Shown here: in pieces, positions 45,590 through 59,200 of the stretch
Numbering within the stretch: the first letter of the stretch is position 1
Layout of the letters: each line of letters opens with the position of its first letter
Origin: Micropterix aruncella
Taxonomy: Eukaryota; Arthropoda; Insecta; Lepidoptera; Micropterigidae
Length of the DNA stretch: 64,000 bases
Direction: 5' to 3'
Assembly: GCA_944548615.1 (NCBI GenBank)
Contig: OX155952.1
Span: 3,653,533-3,717,532, forward strand
Made by a program: the position numbers and the translations under genes
The notes under the pieces: generated by a model
The model's input: only the letters and a program-made list of their open reading frames with translations
The model's database searches: none
What the model was told of the DNA's origin: nothing

Positions 45590-45930
45590 CGTCAGCCACC
45601 CGATCCCGAGTCACCATGGCGTGCAAAAGGCGTCGAGGTCCGAAAAATATTTAAAATGAATAACCGATAACGTCCGCTATTGGCCGCACGAGCGACCTCG
45701 AACCCGTGACCAAGCCGGATGACGAAGAAATCCGGCGAAATATGGTAGTAAGGGCGTGCGGTTGGGCGGATGTTTTATATTCCAGTGCCTCGCGGTAAGG
45801 CATCGGCTTCTTTCGGGCGTGTTGGTGGAGCTAGACTGTGGACTGTGTTGTCCCTAAGTCTTTGTGTACCGCACGGCTGAAAAAACGATCCATATCGTTA
45901 TAACAGCGTGAGGTATCGGGCCCGCCCGTT
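45590..45930 (+). repeat. Interspersed repeat family A, copy 4
   Basis: Contains 'gagcgacctcgaacccgtga', 'tatggtagtaagggcgtgcg', 'cagtgcctcgcggtaaggc', 'ctagactgtggactgtg' and the tail 'catatcgttataacagcg' / 'gcccgcccgttgc'. It follows the unassigned GC-rich block at 44861-45589. Confidence 0.75.
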
Positions 45931-46419
45931 GCTGGTAATAGCTCCAAAATGCCGCCTTGGCAGTGAGAGGTAGGCTGGAGCAGCGATTTTGAAATTTATG
46001 CGTATACCTTTTAAAAAATTCTTCGTGTATATTTATATTGTCGATCTATATGTGAGACGAATTTATTTTTTTTTAAATAATATTGGTGTAAAATTACTTA
46101 CCGGATCGTTATTTGTATGTCCTGAGGGGTTAAATTGCTTAGTTTTCTTGTAAATCTCCTTATAGTGGCATCTCGATAATGATTTTATCCCGAGATACCT
46201 ATTAAGTGCTCAGTAATAATTCTAAGCGCTTAATAGGTATGAAATCTTTGACACTTTTATTCGTTAGTACAGTACAGTACAATATTTTGAAAACTCGAGT
46301 AAGATCAATACCTCTTGATAGTCAGTGCGCTCCTGTGTGAAGCAGAAGACGGTTAGAAACTTTATTATTGGAAACGCAGACCTGACTAAATAATCTCTCG
46401 TTTAGTAAGTTACTATTGA
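45931..46419. other. No gene; short inverted repeat
   Basis: An inverted pair 'acctattaagtgctcag' / 'agcgcttaataggt' lies at about 46197-46240. Otherwise unassigned. Confidence 0.5.
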
Positions 46420-46870
46420 TTTATTCACTGCTCTGATAACACCCTCGCAATGATGTATGCAAGCGTTAACTCAGATTTCTCTTAGCCAAATGCTGGCTAT
46501 GAATGATGCAATGTACAGCAATCGCACCTGGAATTTTATTTTTTAAATACGCTATGAAACGAGCTCTATTCGTAGCAGCTGACTTAATATTTTTCAAAGA
46601 AATTTCCTTTTTATCGCAAAACTATGCCAGTATATTAAATATGGTTTTTCCATTTATATATGTCTAAACTTCTAGCAAATAATGCAAATAAGCAATAACG
46701 TTTCATTAGTTGGCAAAATAGACTCATCCAAGTGAATTAAAAATTGGCATGTCTGCAGATGACTGACAATGGTTCCTCAATGTTTTCAGCAACCTCATGA
46801 ATTCGTCTTTGCACAGAACTATTGTTCAAAGGAATTTTTAGGATAATATATGCCTCTGTTTGAAGCACAG
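46420..46870 (-). pseudogene. hAT-type (ZBED5-like) transposase relic
   Basis: Minus-strand pieces in different phases read ILKIPLNNSSVQRRIHEVAE, then IHLDESILPTNETLLL, then IPGAIAVHCIIHSQHLAKRNL. The order and wording match the hAT-derived transposases of the ZBED5/SCAND3 type: IPLSNNTVxRRI, the LDEST-like catalytic block and the HCxxHxxxL block. Stops and phase shifts occur in between, and the BED finger and C-terminal dimerisation region are not seen. A decayed transposon copy. Confidence 0.65.
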
Positions 46871-47309
46871 CGATATTTTCGTAATGTCGTGATAGGGTAA
46901 TTTCAAGACATTAACCTAACCCCATCCCGAAATAAGTGATTTTTTCAATAAAGACAAATTTTTTAAACTCTGTAATAAGTGAAACCCTTTTTTGTAATGT
47001 TTTTATGGCCCGTCGTCGAAAGCAAAGACGCGAAATGTGGTACAGAGACTTATGTGTTCACGGTGCGACAATTTCAAAATCCCTCTCCCCTCCTCGTTTT
47101 GGTCCTTTTTTATAATATCTATCAATTACGACAGTCTTCAATTTCATAAATGTGTTTTTGGTAACAATTATTACACCATCATTTTGGTTGAAGTTTTCAT
47201 ACACTTACAAATTATTTTATAATATAGCATAATATCGCGTATGACCGTCGATTTTAAATAAGTATATCTAAGTACGCGGTTTCTTATCTCTTCCTGTAAA
47301 AATCTCGTC
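46871..47309. other. No recognisable feature
   Basis: AT-rich; may include further decayed hAT sequence near 46871-47050, but no motif is clear. Confidence 0.35.
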
Positions 47310-47355
47310 CTTTAAAAATCTCAAATCTGCTTTTGCAGATTTGAGATTTTTAAAG
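47310..47355. repeat. Perfect 21-bp-arm hairpin
   Basis: 'ctttaaaaatctcaaatctg' followed by c, then the loop tttt, then the exact reverse complement (47335-47355). It ends in no T-run typical of a terminator, and in this genome no such function is expected. Confidence 0.9.
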
Positions 47356-47699
47356 ATGTTAATGTTAATCGTGAGATACTGGTTTTAGATTCTCACCATA
47401 CATTGCCTAGAACTACGGAACATCTTGATCTGTGCCTAGAACCAATATCACAGTAAACTCAGTCTCAGGTTTCAAGTAGTAGTCACTATTTTAGAGATAA
47501 AGGCAAAATAAAACGTTACCCCGACCGACATATATGTAGACCTAGATATAAAAAGATAAAATAATTTGCCTAAACCAAAGCACGCGAGTAAACACAAATG
47601 ATAAAATACAGCGTTTCTTCAATAATAAATTGAAAATAAAGGTAAACATCTATTTACTTTAAACAGTTCTTTTGCATAATCGACGGTTTACTAAAAGCT

Positions 47700-47900
47700 A
47701 GGGTTTTCTTCCGAGGGTTTCCATCTCGCCTTATCCAGAGTGCTTTAACTTCGAAGAAAATAGACCAAGTAGTCGGGATGTGTAAAGTTCCGGGTTAAAA
47801 TATTCTTCTTCTTCCGATATTCTGCTTCTTACGTGGGTTCCTATCCCGTCTTATCTAGAGTGCTTTAATAGATACCCAAGTGCTTAGGATGCAAAAGGGG
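47700..47900 (+). repeat. ~118-bp tandem duplication
   Basis: 'ttccatctcgccttatccag' plus 'agtgcttt' at about 47719 recurs as 'ttcctatcccgtcttatcta' plus 'gagtgcttt' at about 47838. The following 30 bp ('aagtagtcgggatg' / 'aagtgcttaggatg') are also related. Confidence 0.6.
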
Positions 47901-48221
47901 TTTTGTGGGATAGTTGGAGGTTTTGGGGAAGGCTGGTTTGTTTGGTGGTGGTGGGAGAAGGGGTCTATGGAAGTTAGTGGGTGGGGAGGGGGAGTTAGCG
48001 TTTGGGGAAGTTTGGGGATGGAGGGTTGGTGGAGACAGATGTAGGTCATAATGCATAAGTACAATGAAATAGTGGCAAAGTAGTGGTCATAATGCGTAAG
48101 TACAATTAAACAATAAACATACAAGTTAACATAAAACAGAAACTTATTTCAACAGTATATCGAAGGAAGTAATAGGATTTATAGACAAGCTAGGAGACAA
48201 GTCGGGAAGGGGGGTGGGGCT
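47901..48221. other. G-rich stretch without gene
   Basis: Strongly G/T-rich on the plus strand to about 48035; proline-rich frames on the minus strand are products of that composition. 'gtggtcataatgcataagta' / 'gtcataatgcgtaagtacaa' is duplicated at about 48045 and 48087. Confidence 0.5.
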
Positions 48222-48405
48222 TCAAATGTTAAAAAAAGTTTTGATTATACTAAAATAAAATCGCCAGGAGCATTTAGTAAAAAAAATCTTTTGTGTATAT
48301 AGTCTAATATAATTTCTAAGTTCCAACAAAATAAAGTTCTCTACTAAATTTGACATTAGAGCCCATAACACATCATCTATTGTACAAGAAAACCGCCTAA
48401 TCATA
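48222..48405 (-). CDS. Candidate terminal exon of the FAM20B-like gene
   Basis: On the minus strand a strong acceptor (pyrimidine run then aagtgcag) precedes a 184-nt stretch ending in a stop. Its phase fits the GA overhang left by the exon at 55588-56210. It would give a split Asp codon, then MIRRFSCTIDDVLWALMSNL. Members of the family continue after their double cysteine with an I-R-x-S segment and amphipathic helices, and the total length would be about 419 residues, close to the usual 400-odd. Against it: one extra residue before the I-R, weak similarity after it, and no conserved Pro-rich segment. Treat as a hypothesis. Confidence 0.3.
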
Positions 48406-50444
48406 CTGCACTTAAAAGAAAATCTTGAATAGAATTTTTGACAATTTTACAGTTTTTACATTTTGTCAATTTGTCAATTTTACAATTTTACAATAAACTA
48501 GCTTCACATTCCAAATACTGAAATGTTGCGACCGATTTTTCGACTACTTCTAATTATTATTAATTTATTTTTATATAAGTGTGGTTTGGTGTGAATATAT
48601 GGCGCATCATTAACCTTTCAAATTTCACATTCACAGACATTTCAGTTACATAATTACATTTTTCTATTCTTTTTGAAGCTAAAAAGAAACATACGTTGTA
48701 CAAGGACATCTCTACAAGAACTTTTTACCCCATAAAAGAATTATTAATACCTATTATAACATCTACAGACCCTATTTTAATTATTTATTAAAGTTTTCTT
48801 ATAATAAGTAATGTAACCGACTTTTCTCCTTTTCTTGTTAAATTAAATTCTTTATTATTTCAAAAATTATGATTACACACATAAAAAAACGACATTTAAC
48901 CTAACTAGACCGCAAGACACGTCCGCAATAAGGTAGGCTCAAAAAGGTTTATTCAAATGGTACCTGATAAAATAAGACTAATAATTGTAAAAAACACATG
49001 AAACCAATACAAAATTAGCAAGACTGCGATAATATAAGTACAAGTCTAAGAACCAAACAAATAAGTATAAAAATTAAAAAAAACATTGCAAACTATCGAA
49101 TTCTATAGAAATATTTGTGGAAATTAAATATAATCAATCAAAATTTAATCAAAATATAACGTCAAAAATAAATAACATGGAAAATAATCTTAAAAATGTA
49201 CAAATGATTATAATAACAATAGACAGAATGCCTGGCAATAGTCCATTAATATTTTAGGTTAGCATACAAAAAAAAATACTCTCTGTCTCTTTTATTCCCT
49301 CTACGACCAAGCAGCAGGTAAATGTATTTTTTATATATTATTTTGCTGAGTGCAATTATCCGGGTATATCTTTATGTTAATTAAAAAGTGATGGAGCCTG
49401 TATAGGAAATGTCTCTGTGCATGGGTAAATATCGTATGGAAACAATTTTAGGTAGTAAATTACGTACTCTTTTAAAAACAAACTTTTTTAATTTTAAATA
49501 ATTTCATTTTATTTATAACGGGATGTAGAGAAACAAAACTAAATGGAAAGAGAAAGTCATGACTTGAAAACATGGCTCGATCCTTTTGTTTCCAGACAAT
49601 ATAGCACCGTGGCGTATACTTTAAGTAATCGTCTATCGAGAGCATTTAATTGTAAATTTGTAATAAGCTCGCTCTTGGTTTCCGGCATAACAAACTTTTG
49701 TAAAGTTTTAACAGAGTGAGATAGTGTGTTGCCGCTTAATAGTAGTAGTCGTTCCCACGTGGAGTTGCGTAGTCTGTAAGAAATTCATAAAACCTGTTAA
49801 ATGTGAGTCGAGAGATTTTGCAGGAAGTATTAAAATGTATACTGTAGCACGTTGGTTTCTGATTAGTTATATTCATCAATATTCGTCGACTTCCTCCAAA
49901 GAATACGCTTTACTCATGCTAAATACCGAATGGGCATTTGATATTTGAACATGAATATATTAAAGTAAGCAAACATTGAACAATATTTTTGCAAATTGAC
50001 TGATTTAGATGACGGTAAATGGACTGCAAAGAGTATACGCGATGATTAAATCGTTAGAGGTGTAATATTTCAGTTAAAATAATGCCAAGATAACCGATCA
50101 CTATCCTTCGTTTTTACTAGTTCGTAATAAGGATTATGACATACCTTTTTTTACATAAACAACTAATTGTATACACGTGTTTGTAATTCTGGAAGACCCT
50201 ATATTTTATTGTATTATTCAGTTTTAATTTCTGCGCATGTATGATTTGTGTGCATCTGAAAACGAAACACGGCCCCTGCGTCAAACAAATAATATACGGG
50301 CATGTCCATAAGTGACATCAAGTTGACATTAATTACTGTTGTGTTAATTTCAAACTGACAACACTATTTCTAAGTGTCAATGCGGAAAGTATCAAAATCA
50401 AACGTCTGTGTGTGTTGGCATTTGGCGAGGTGATCTAAATAACT
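48406..50444. other. AT-rich DNA, probably intronic
   Basis: Two kilobases without a supported frame. A short tandem 'gtcaattt/tacaatttt' occurs at about 48468-48493. If the candidate last exon is right, this is intron of the FAM20B-like gene. Confidence 0.4.
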
Positions 50445-50560
50445 ATAAATGCGTAATCGCCGGCCAAGAAAGGTTTTAACCGATGAGTTTGTGATAGGGA
50501 TTTTGGAGGAGCAATATTTGGGTGAAGTTTACAGCGACGACAGCAGCGTCAACTATATCA
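50445..50560 (+). pseudogene. Possible piggyBac-like N-terminal fragment
   Basis: ATG at about 50450 opens MRNRRPRKVLTDEFVIGILE and then an acidic EVYSDDSSVN segment. Acidic, Ser-rich N-termini are common in piggyBac-type transposases. The frame is cut at about 50561 by a LINE 3' end; a possible continuation is at 54053. Similarity is weak and the link rests on the C-terminal piece at 54530. Confidence 0.35.
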
Positions 50561-50680
50561 AATTCAAATTCAAAATTCTTTATTTATCTATAATATTACA
50601 TGTATTTTAAAAATTTAAAGCCATCCTAACTAGGCCTCGCCTGTACTAAGGTAGGCTTAATATAAAAAAAAGGTATAGTG
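50561..50680 (-). mobile_element. CR1-like LINE 3' terminus
   Basis: 'caaattcaaattcaaaattc' (a repeated hexamer-type tail, minus orientation) is followed by 'cctaactaggcctcgcctgt' / 'actaaggtaggct', which resembles 'cctaactaggcctaggccca' in the 3' UTR of the LINE at 27245-28862. Only the last about 120 bp are present. Confidence 0.65.
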
Positions 50681-50843
50681 GTTTTCGTAATTTGCTGTAA
50701 TACATGTTTGTATATTATTATGTTACATTTGAGAAGTTAGAAATAGAATAGGAAAGCGTAAAGTATTAAATTTAGGTATATACATATAAATATATACATA
50801 CATATATAAATAAATATATAATTTATAGATAAATATAAAATAA

Positions 50844-53548
<2,705 letters not shown>

Positions 53549-54052
53549 TATATACATACATACGTGCACTATTTTTATATGTATGTTATTAATGTCTCCG
53601 TTTCTTGTCGACCCATAGTCAAAAGTGACTTAGTTAGGTTTTTCTTTACGTCTTGACTATTCCTAGATTTCAATCCTGCAGGAAAAACACTATTCATTTT
53701 GTTGAACAATATACTTCATAAATTCATTTTGTTATACTTCATAAATTCGAGACGCAGTCTTATCTAAAAGTATCAGCTTTTACTAAACTCTTGCAATATT
53801 TTTATAGCTGGCTCCTCAACTATTATTTATATATTATTTTTTTCGTTTTTTTTTATTTTTAATCTTTTATGTAAAAAAATTATTTACCACGTAATAATGC
53901 CCAAAATATACAAAAAACGGGATATAAGCACAGTGCTTTCTCGTATCCAGTGTGTACCATATGGGTATATAAAATATCTAAGTCATGAAAGTAATAGTGC
54001 TTTCTCGTATTATAATTATAACATTATTATAACAATGAAAGTATTATATTTT
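53549..54052. other. No recognisable feature
   Basis: AT-rich. The string 'agtgctttctcgtat' is present twice (about 53932 and 53997). Confidence 0.4.
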
Positions 54053-54160
54053 TACAGACATTGATTCTGAATCTGTCGATGAACCCTCATTCTTGACGGA
54101 TGCTCAAACTGATCAAGATTGGCTTGAGGATATATTGCCGATCGGATAAGAAGAGTTTTT
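54053..54160 (+). pseudogene. Possible piggyBac-like acidic segment
   Basis: After 'tttttacag' the frame reads DIDSESVDEPSFLTDAQTDQ and ends DILPIG before a stop. The acidic composition and the order relative to 50445 and 54530 fit the N-terminal third of a piggyBac-type transposase. Not convincing alone. Confidence 0.3.
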
Positions 54161-54529
54161 TTTTATTTCAGGGGTGCAAAGTATTCTGATGATATTAGCA
54201 TTTCTAATGATGTAAATTAAACGTTGTCAAAATATTTCAGTACTTTATAAAAAAAGACATAATCGATTTGATGGTGGAAAATTCCCAAATATTGAGAGAT
54301 GTTCACCGTACTCGCCGGCTCAGCGGAATCCACCGACGGAAACATGTCGACAGGGAAAAAATTAAGTAGTGTTTCATGCTAACTGTGCTTGTGAAACTTC
54401 CTACCATTTAGCGTTACCGGAAACGGTATTCACTGTAAAGCATCCTTTCTTACATGATATTAATATATATTAAAACAGTTTCGCAACCATGCAAAGATCC
54501 TGGCATTTTGCTGCATGCCGTACTGATGA

Positions 54530-54757
54530 CTCACATATGGTATACCGTGGGATAAATTGAGCGAAGTAGTCGGAATAGAGCGAAAGTCGAAGCCAGATAT
54601 GATAATAGATTACAATGTAGCTAAAAGAGGTATCGCTATTGCAGACTACATTAGCAGTTATAATTCGCCTCTTAGAAAGAGTATCTCGTGGTTTAAAAAA
54701 AATGTGAATCTAAATATTTGGCACAGTAATTGTGAACACCATGAATGTGCGCAATGA
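54530..54757 (+). pseudogene. piggyBac-like transposase C-terminal catalytic fragment
   Basis: The frame 54557-54757 has KPDMIIDYNVAKRGIAIADY, then SSYNSPLRKSISWFKK. The pattern KPxxIxDYNxxKxGxDxxDQ...Y...RKxxxWxKK is the conserved piggyBac block carrying the last catalytic Asp; here the usual GVD is GIAIAD, so the second Asp is kept. The protein then degenerates (NIWHSNCEH) and stops. No TTAA-flanked termini were found. Confidence 0.75.
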
Positions 54758-54849
54758 AGTCTCTAGAGGAAAGCTACCGATTTTATACAAGATTTCTATT
54801 ATATTTCTTTTTCGATATATATACTATACCGTTTCGCACGATGAATTTC

Positions 54850-55545
54850 TTTAAAGTTTGCGAGGGTAGAACCCGAGCATGTCACTCTTTCCTGGTTTGC
54901 AAGCTATTCAACGGATAGAACTCAAGTAGTTGTCTTAGATGGTTTTAAATAGTATGCCAGAATAGTTGTCATTCGGAGTTCCCCATGGTGTTGTTCTCGG
55001 ACCTATTCTATTTCTCATCTACATAAACAACACAGCTGTACTGAAGCTTGCAATGAGGCAAATATAGGAATGAATAAACTCGAGAATGGTTGGATGATTC
55101 CATACAACTTGGGTATATGAAAAACTACATTTCTATTTTCAGCAATATGCCAAATGGAAACCGCACTCATCAAAATCTCGAAATGTATACACATATTATA
55201 AAAAAAAGCAATGTACTTCTACAATACTAAAAAGAACTCATTACATTACATACGTGGGAATTACAATTGATAATAGGCTCTACTAGAAGACCCATAATTA
55301 TATACTGGCGATATAAATACAGAAATAGTCATACAGAAAGATACTGTCATATTGAAACTGCCCTGAGAGATAAGGAATATTTTAGATTCTGGAATATTTA
55401 ATGTTACATACTACGCATTAGTTCAGTCTATTCCCTGTTATGAAATAATAGGATTGGGAGGAAGTGCGTTACTCAATGAAGCAACCGCTAAAAGCGATCC
55501 AATCGTAAGAGTATTCGTAATAGATGAAGGAAACTGTTGAAGTCT
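54850..55545 (+). pseudogene. Degenerate CR1-like LINE RT fragment
   Basis: Pieces in changing phases: SWFASYSTDRTQVVVLDGFK, then FGVPHGVVLGPILFLIYINN (normally PQGS, here PHGV), a short block near 55253 reading YVGITIDNRLY, then IRNILDSGIFNVTYYALVQS and IIGLGGS. The order is that of the RT palm, thumb and C-terminal region. The FADD box is not recognisable. Confidence 0.8.
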
Positions 55546-55587
55546 CAAGTCAACCGGGGTAATAGATATTACACTCAATATACTTAC

Positions 55588-56210
55588 TCGCAACATTGGT
55601 AAAGTGGTGCTAAAATTTCCATAACGTCTGTATAAGGATTTACTAATCCTTTCCCATTATCCAAAAATAGAACCCGCTGATTCAAGATTTCGTGATGGTG
55701 TCTATCGCGATTTTGAATTAGAAAATCGAAGATGGCAGCGTCTACCAAATCGAGAATGCGACTTTCAGGCAGCATTTTCTTAATTTTCTTGCAGTAATTT
55801 AGGTCATTTTGCCATTTCGCCGGGTACATTTTATCAGTACGTCTCCACATGGTTTTATGGGAAGCAAACTGACCCGGCACAAACAATATGACCGCCCCTT
55901 CCAAATACCCGCTTTTTTCGTCTGCGCAGGCCGGTTTTTTCAGGCAATACCGGCATTGGCCGTAGACGCACATTTTATTGTCCATCACGACCATGGTTCC
56001 CTTCAGTGCGGAAGTGCCGAGCAGCCACACGTCTTTTTTGAGGTGAATTTGACGAATTACTGAAACTGGTGCCAGCCGGATATCCAGCAACAGTGCAAGG
56101 ATGAAACCTACAACTTCCGAATTGTGCCGATCGGAACCACCACCGGATGTGCTGTTGAGTGTATGATTTATTTCATACCGCTTCGGTTTGAATATAACTT
56201 TCTGATCACC
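55588..56210 (-). CDS. FAM20B-like gene, coding exon 3 (kinase core)
   Basis: The acceptor 'aatttacag' precedes GGT GAT CAG; the donor is GA|GTAAGT at 55582-55588, leaving 2 nt for the next exon. The 207 codons hold GDQKVIFKPKRY, GGGSDRHNSEVVGF, then IRQIHLKKDVW, CVYGQCRYCLKKPACADE, EGAVILFVP, AKWQNDLNYC, RILDLVDAAIFDFLIQNRD, RHHHE, LDNGKG and ILAPLYQCC. This is the complete small-lobe strand 3 to activation region of the FAM20 fold with all disulfide cysteines. Confidence 0.92.
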
Positions 56211-59200
56211 CTGTAAATTATTTATTTGACATTATTACTATATTTTCTGTTGCTTCATCAAAGCAAATTCTTACCTCTAATGTAAGTAGTAATTTTAACT
56301 GTGTCCCTTTTTTAGCATTTTCAGCCCTAGTAATTCTCGTTGACATCATTGCGGTTATAACTTGCGCCAGATCTTTCCCCGCTGCAGGAAATATGCTTTC
56401 TTTATTCGGCCACTAAAATAATAATCACATATTGCTACCTATACTTAGGTCATATTGAATGTGTCTGGATTATGATAAATACGAGTAAGACCAGTTATTA
56501 GACTTGATACATTATTTTATTGTTTTTTAAAATATATGATCTCAAAATTTATATATATTTGCATTCGCTGGAACCATTGTAAAAAGCAGTTGGACCAGTA
56601 TTCCTTAGGAACCACTTCAATGGCTTCGTGGAATCCATTCACCGCCGATTCAGGGCTCGTAAAACATGTGACCGAGGCGGCTAGCCGCGTGACGCGGTTG
56701 AGTAAGCGGTTTTCAACGCGGTTGAGCCGCCTCGTTCCAACCTCCTTATTCGCGGTTGGACCGAGGCGGTTTATAACCGCCTGCTAAACATTTCATTTTC
56801 GCCTGCGAAACATTTTATTTCGGAATATTCTGCGCACTTTGATTACATATGGTTTCCCTTTGCTCAATTTCCTGAATAAATCTCTCAGTGTCGAAGTTGA
56901 GCGGAGCCATTGTGTCGCCGAAACGCGTGCTCTCTGCAGTGAGCGTTCGACGCGACTGAACCGACCGCGACCGCCTCAATGCGAATAGCAACCGAGGCGA
57001 TTGACCGTCCGGCGCACCGCCTCACTCTATACTATCCGCATTACAAAGTGGCGAGTCAGGTAATTTATCATCGAAATCGTGTTATCTCTTTCGCACTTAC
57101 ACGGCCTTATGGAGCGATACCTGTAACCGTAGTGTAGGTAGTTTTATGCATACAAGAGGAATATCGATAAAGTAATGAAACGAGGGAAATAAATATTGTT
57201 TCATTACGATAAATATTAAATAACTTAAAAATATAAATATTGATATTGAATTATTAAAAAATAAATATAAAAGTATCAAATTTATAATAGTTGACAATAA
57301 AATAATTGTTATACAAAAAAAAAAATAAAACTAAACAAAGAAAGTCAGCAAGCTATTCATATTCGTCTTCACTGTCACTATGGTCTTGTAGATTAATAAC
57401 ATGAGAATGAGTGTCAATTATATATGCTTTGGCCAGGTCTTCGTTCTGGAGATTTTTGAATTCGATTCCGAATTCGATCTAGAGTTCGTTCGCTCGTTCC
57501 ACAAACTAATGCTGCAAACTTTCTTGGTTGTTGAATATCAATTTTCCTTATGATCAGGGTCTTCTTTCAACTTATGCAACCACTTATAAATGTTGAGAAT
57601 GACATGCCGGCTTTGCTGGTTAACACCACTTCTTAACTTGGTCAAATTAGATTTGCAAAAATCTTCCATCATGATGTAGATTCACAAATAGAGTTAGTAT
57701 AACGAATGAGTTATGCTCTTTGACATTAAGCTTTTTATAGCAGAATATTTTGTTATCAATAATGCCTAGTGACCTACACAATACGCACAATAATTATAGA
57801 AGACGAAAACTAATTTCGCAAAAGTGTCGTTAAAATGTCATAAAATGTCGAAATCGAACTGTTACGGTTACCACAATTAATAGTCCTAATCGGTTAGCTA
57901 CTTACCACCTATTACGGTATTTATTCACCGCTTTTGGCTAAATCTAGGAATTTTATCTATCTATCTAATTCTAGCAGGTAAAAGTCTTTTAATTTTTCGG
58001 ATTAATATATAGCCTATGACACTCACAAATAATGTGGCTTTCGATTGCTAAAAGAATTTTCAAAATCCGTTCAGTAGATCCAGAAATTACTTCCTACAAC
58101 GTCACAAACTTTACCTCTTTATAATATTAGTATAGAAGTATAGATTACGATACGGTCGCGGTTCCATACCTATGTCGTATTATCTCTTTAACTATTTATG
58201 CAGTAAAAGGGAAAAGTCTTTCGTTTTAAACACTTGAGACGATAAATTTACTTATTTTGATAAGAATTCATAATTATTAAAATATAAAAGTTAGACATAT
58301 GCTGTCGCTGACTTTTTTGTAGGCATTATCAACCTCTACAACTTTTCTCTAGAACTTAATCATATATCTCTCATCGTTAAGGCAGTGTTAGAAACGTTTT
58401 TGTTCGACCGCTTATTCTCCGACTTACTTTGCAAATCCGACTACCACGAAATAGTCTTTTCATTTTTCGGATTAATATATAACTTATGACACTCACAAAT
58501 AATGTGGCTTTCTATTGGTAAAAGATTTTTCAAAATCGGTTAGTAGATCCATAGATTACATCCTACAACATAACAAACTTTACCTCTTTATAATATTAGT
58601 TTAGATAAATATTTTATCGACATGGTACCATTCCTATGTTAACTGTCTCTAATTGCCCCAGTCGCCAGTTTGTACTGCGGATACTATAGTCACCCGCGGC
58701 GGTCGATGCGGTCAGCCGCCTCTATAGTGAAAAAGAGGAGTGATTTTCATAGTAACTATATCATTGTGACCGACCGCCTCGGTTGAACCGCCTCGGTCTG
58801 ACCGCCTAGTCGAAGGGTCCCTAAGTTTGTCCTTAATTTTAGGAAACAAAAAGAAGTCATAATGTACAAGGTCTGGGCTTTATGGCGAATGCAATATCAA
58901 TTTTACACCTGAAGCCTTCTAATACGCTTCCGTTACCTTAGCGGAATATGTGGACGCGTTGTCGTGGTGAAGGACGACATTGCTTCGAGGAAACGAACTT
59001 TTTCTCTGGGCAAGCAAAAGTTGACGTACCAATCTGCAGTCACTGTCATTTATTCTACAAGCGACACTATTGTGTAATGTCCTGATTTTCCAAAAAAAAA
59101 CCACCATTTTCTTACCAATGTTTCAAATTTTCTTAACTTTCGTTGGCAAATCTTCAAAATAAAAGACTTATTCTGCCGATTGGCCATTTTTCTTTTAAGT

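Larger units (their letters stand above)
56640..58826. mobile_element. Nested DNA-transposon region with GGCGG-rich ends
   Basis: Both flanks are rich in 'accgaggcgg' / 'ccgcctcggt': 56650-57040 on the left and 58690-58826 on the right. The right edge read inward is 'tagggacccttcgactaggc', and the left edge is 'cagggctcgtaaaacatgtg', reminiscent of hAT-type ends (YAGGG). No 8-bp duplication is visible. In between lie a transposase N-terminal fragment and two family C repeats. Confidence 0.5.

Noticed and set aside
47310..47355. Rho-independent terminator
   Set aside because: Bacterial terminators do not apply here, and no T-run follows the stem.
47855..48124. Proline-rich minus-strand frame
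   Set aside because: Produced by a G/T-rich tract on the plus strand; there is no start context or homology.
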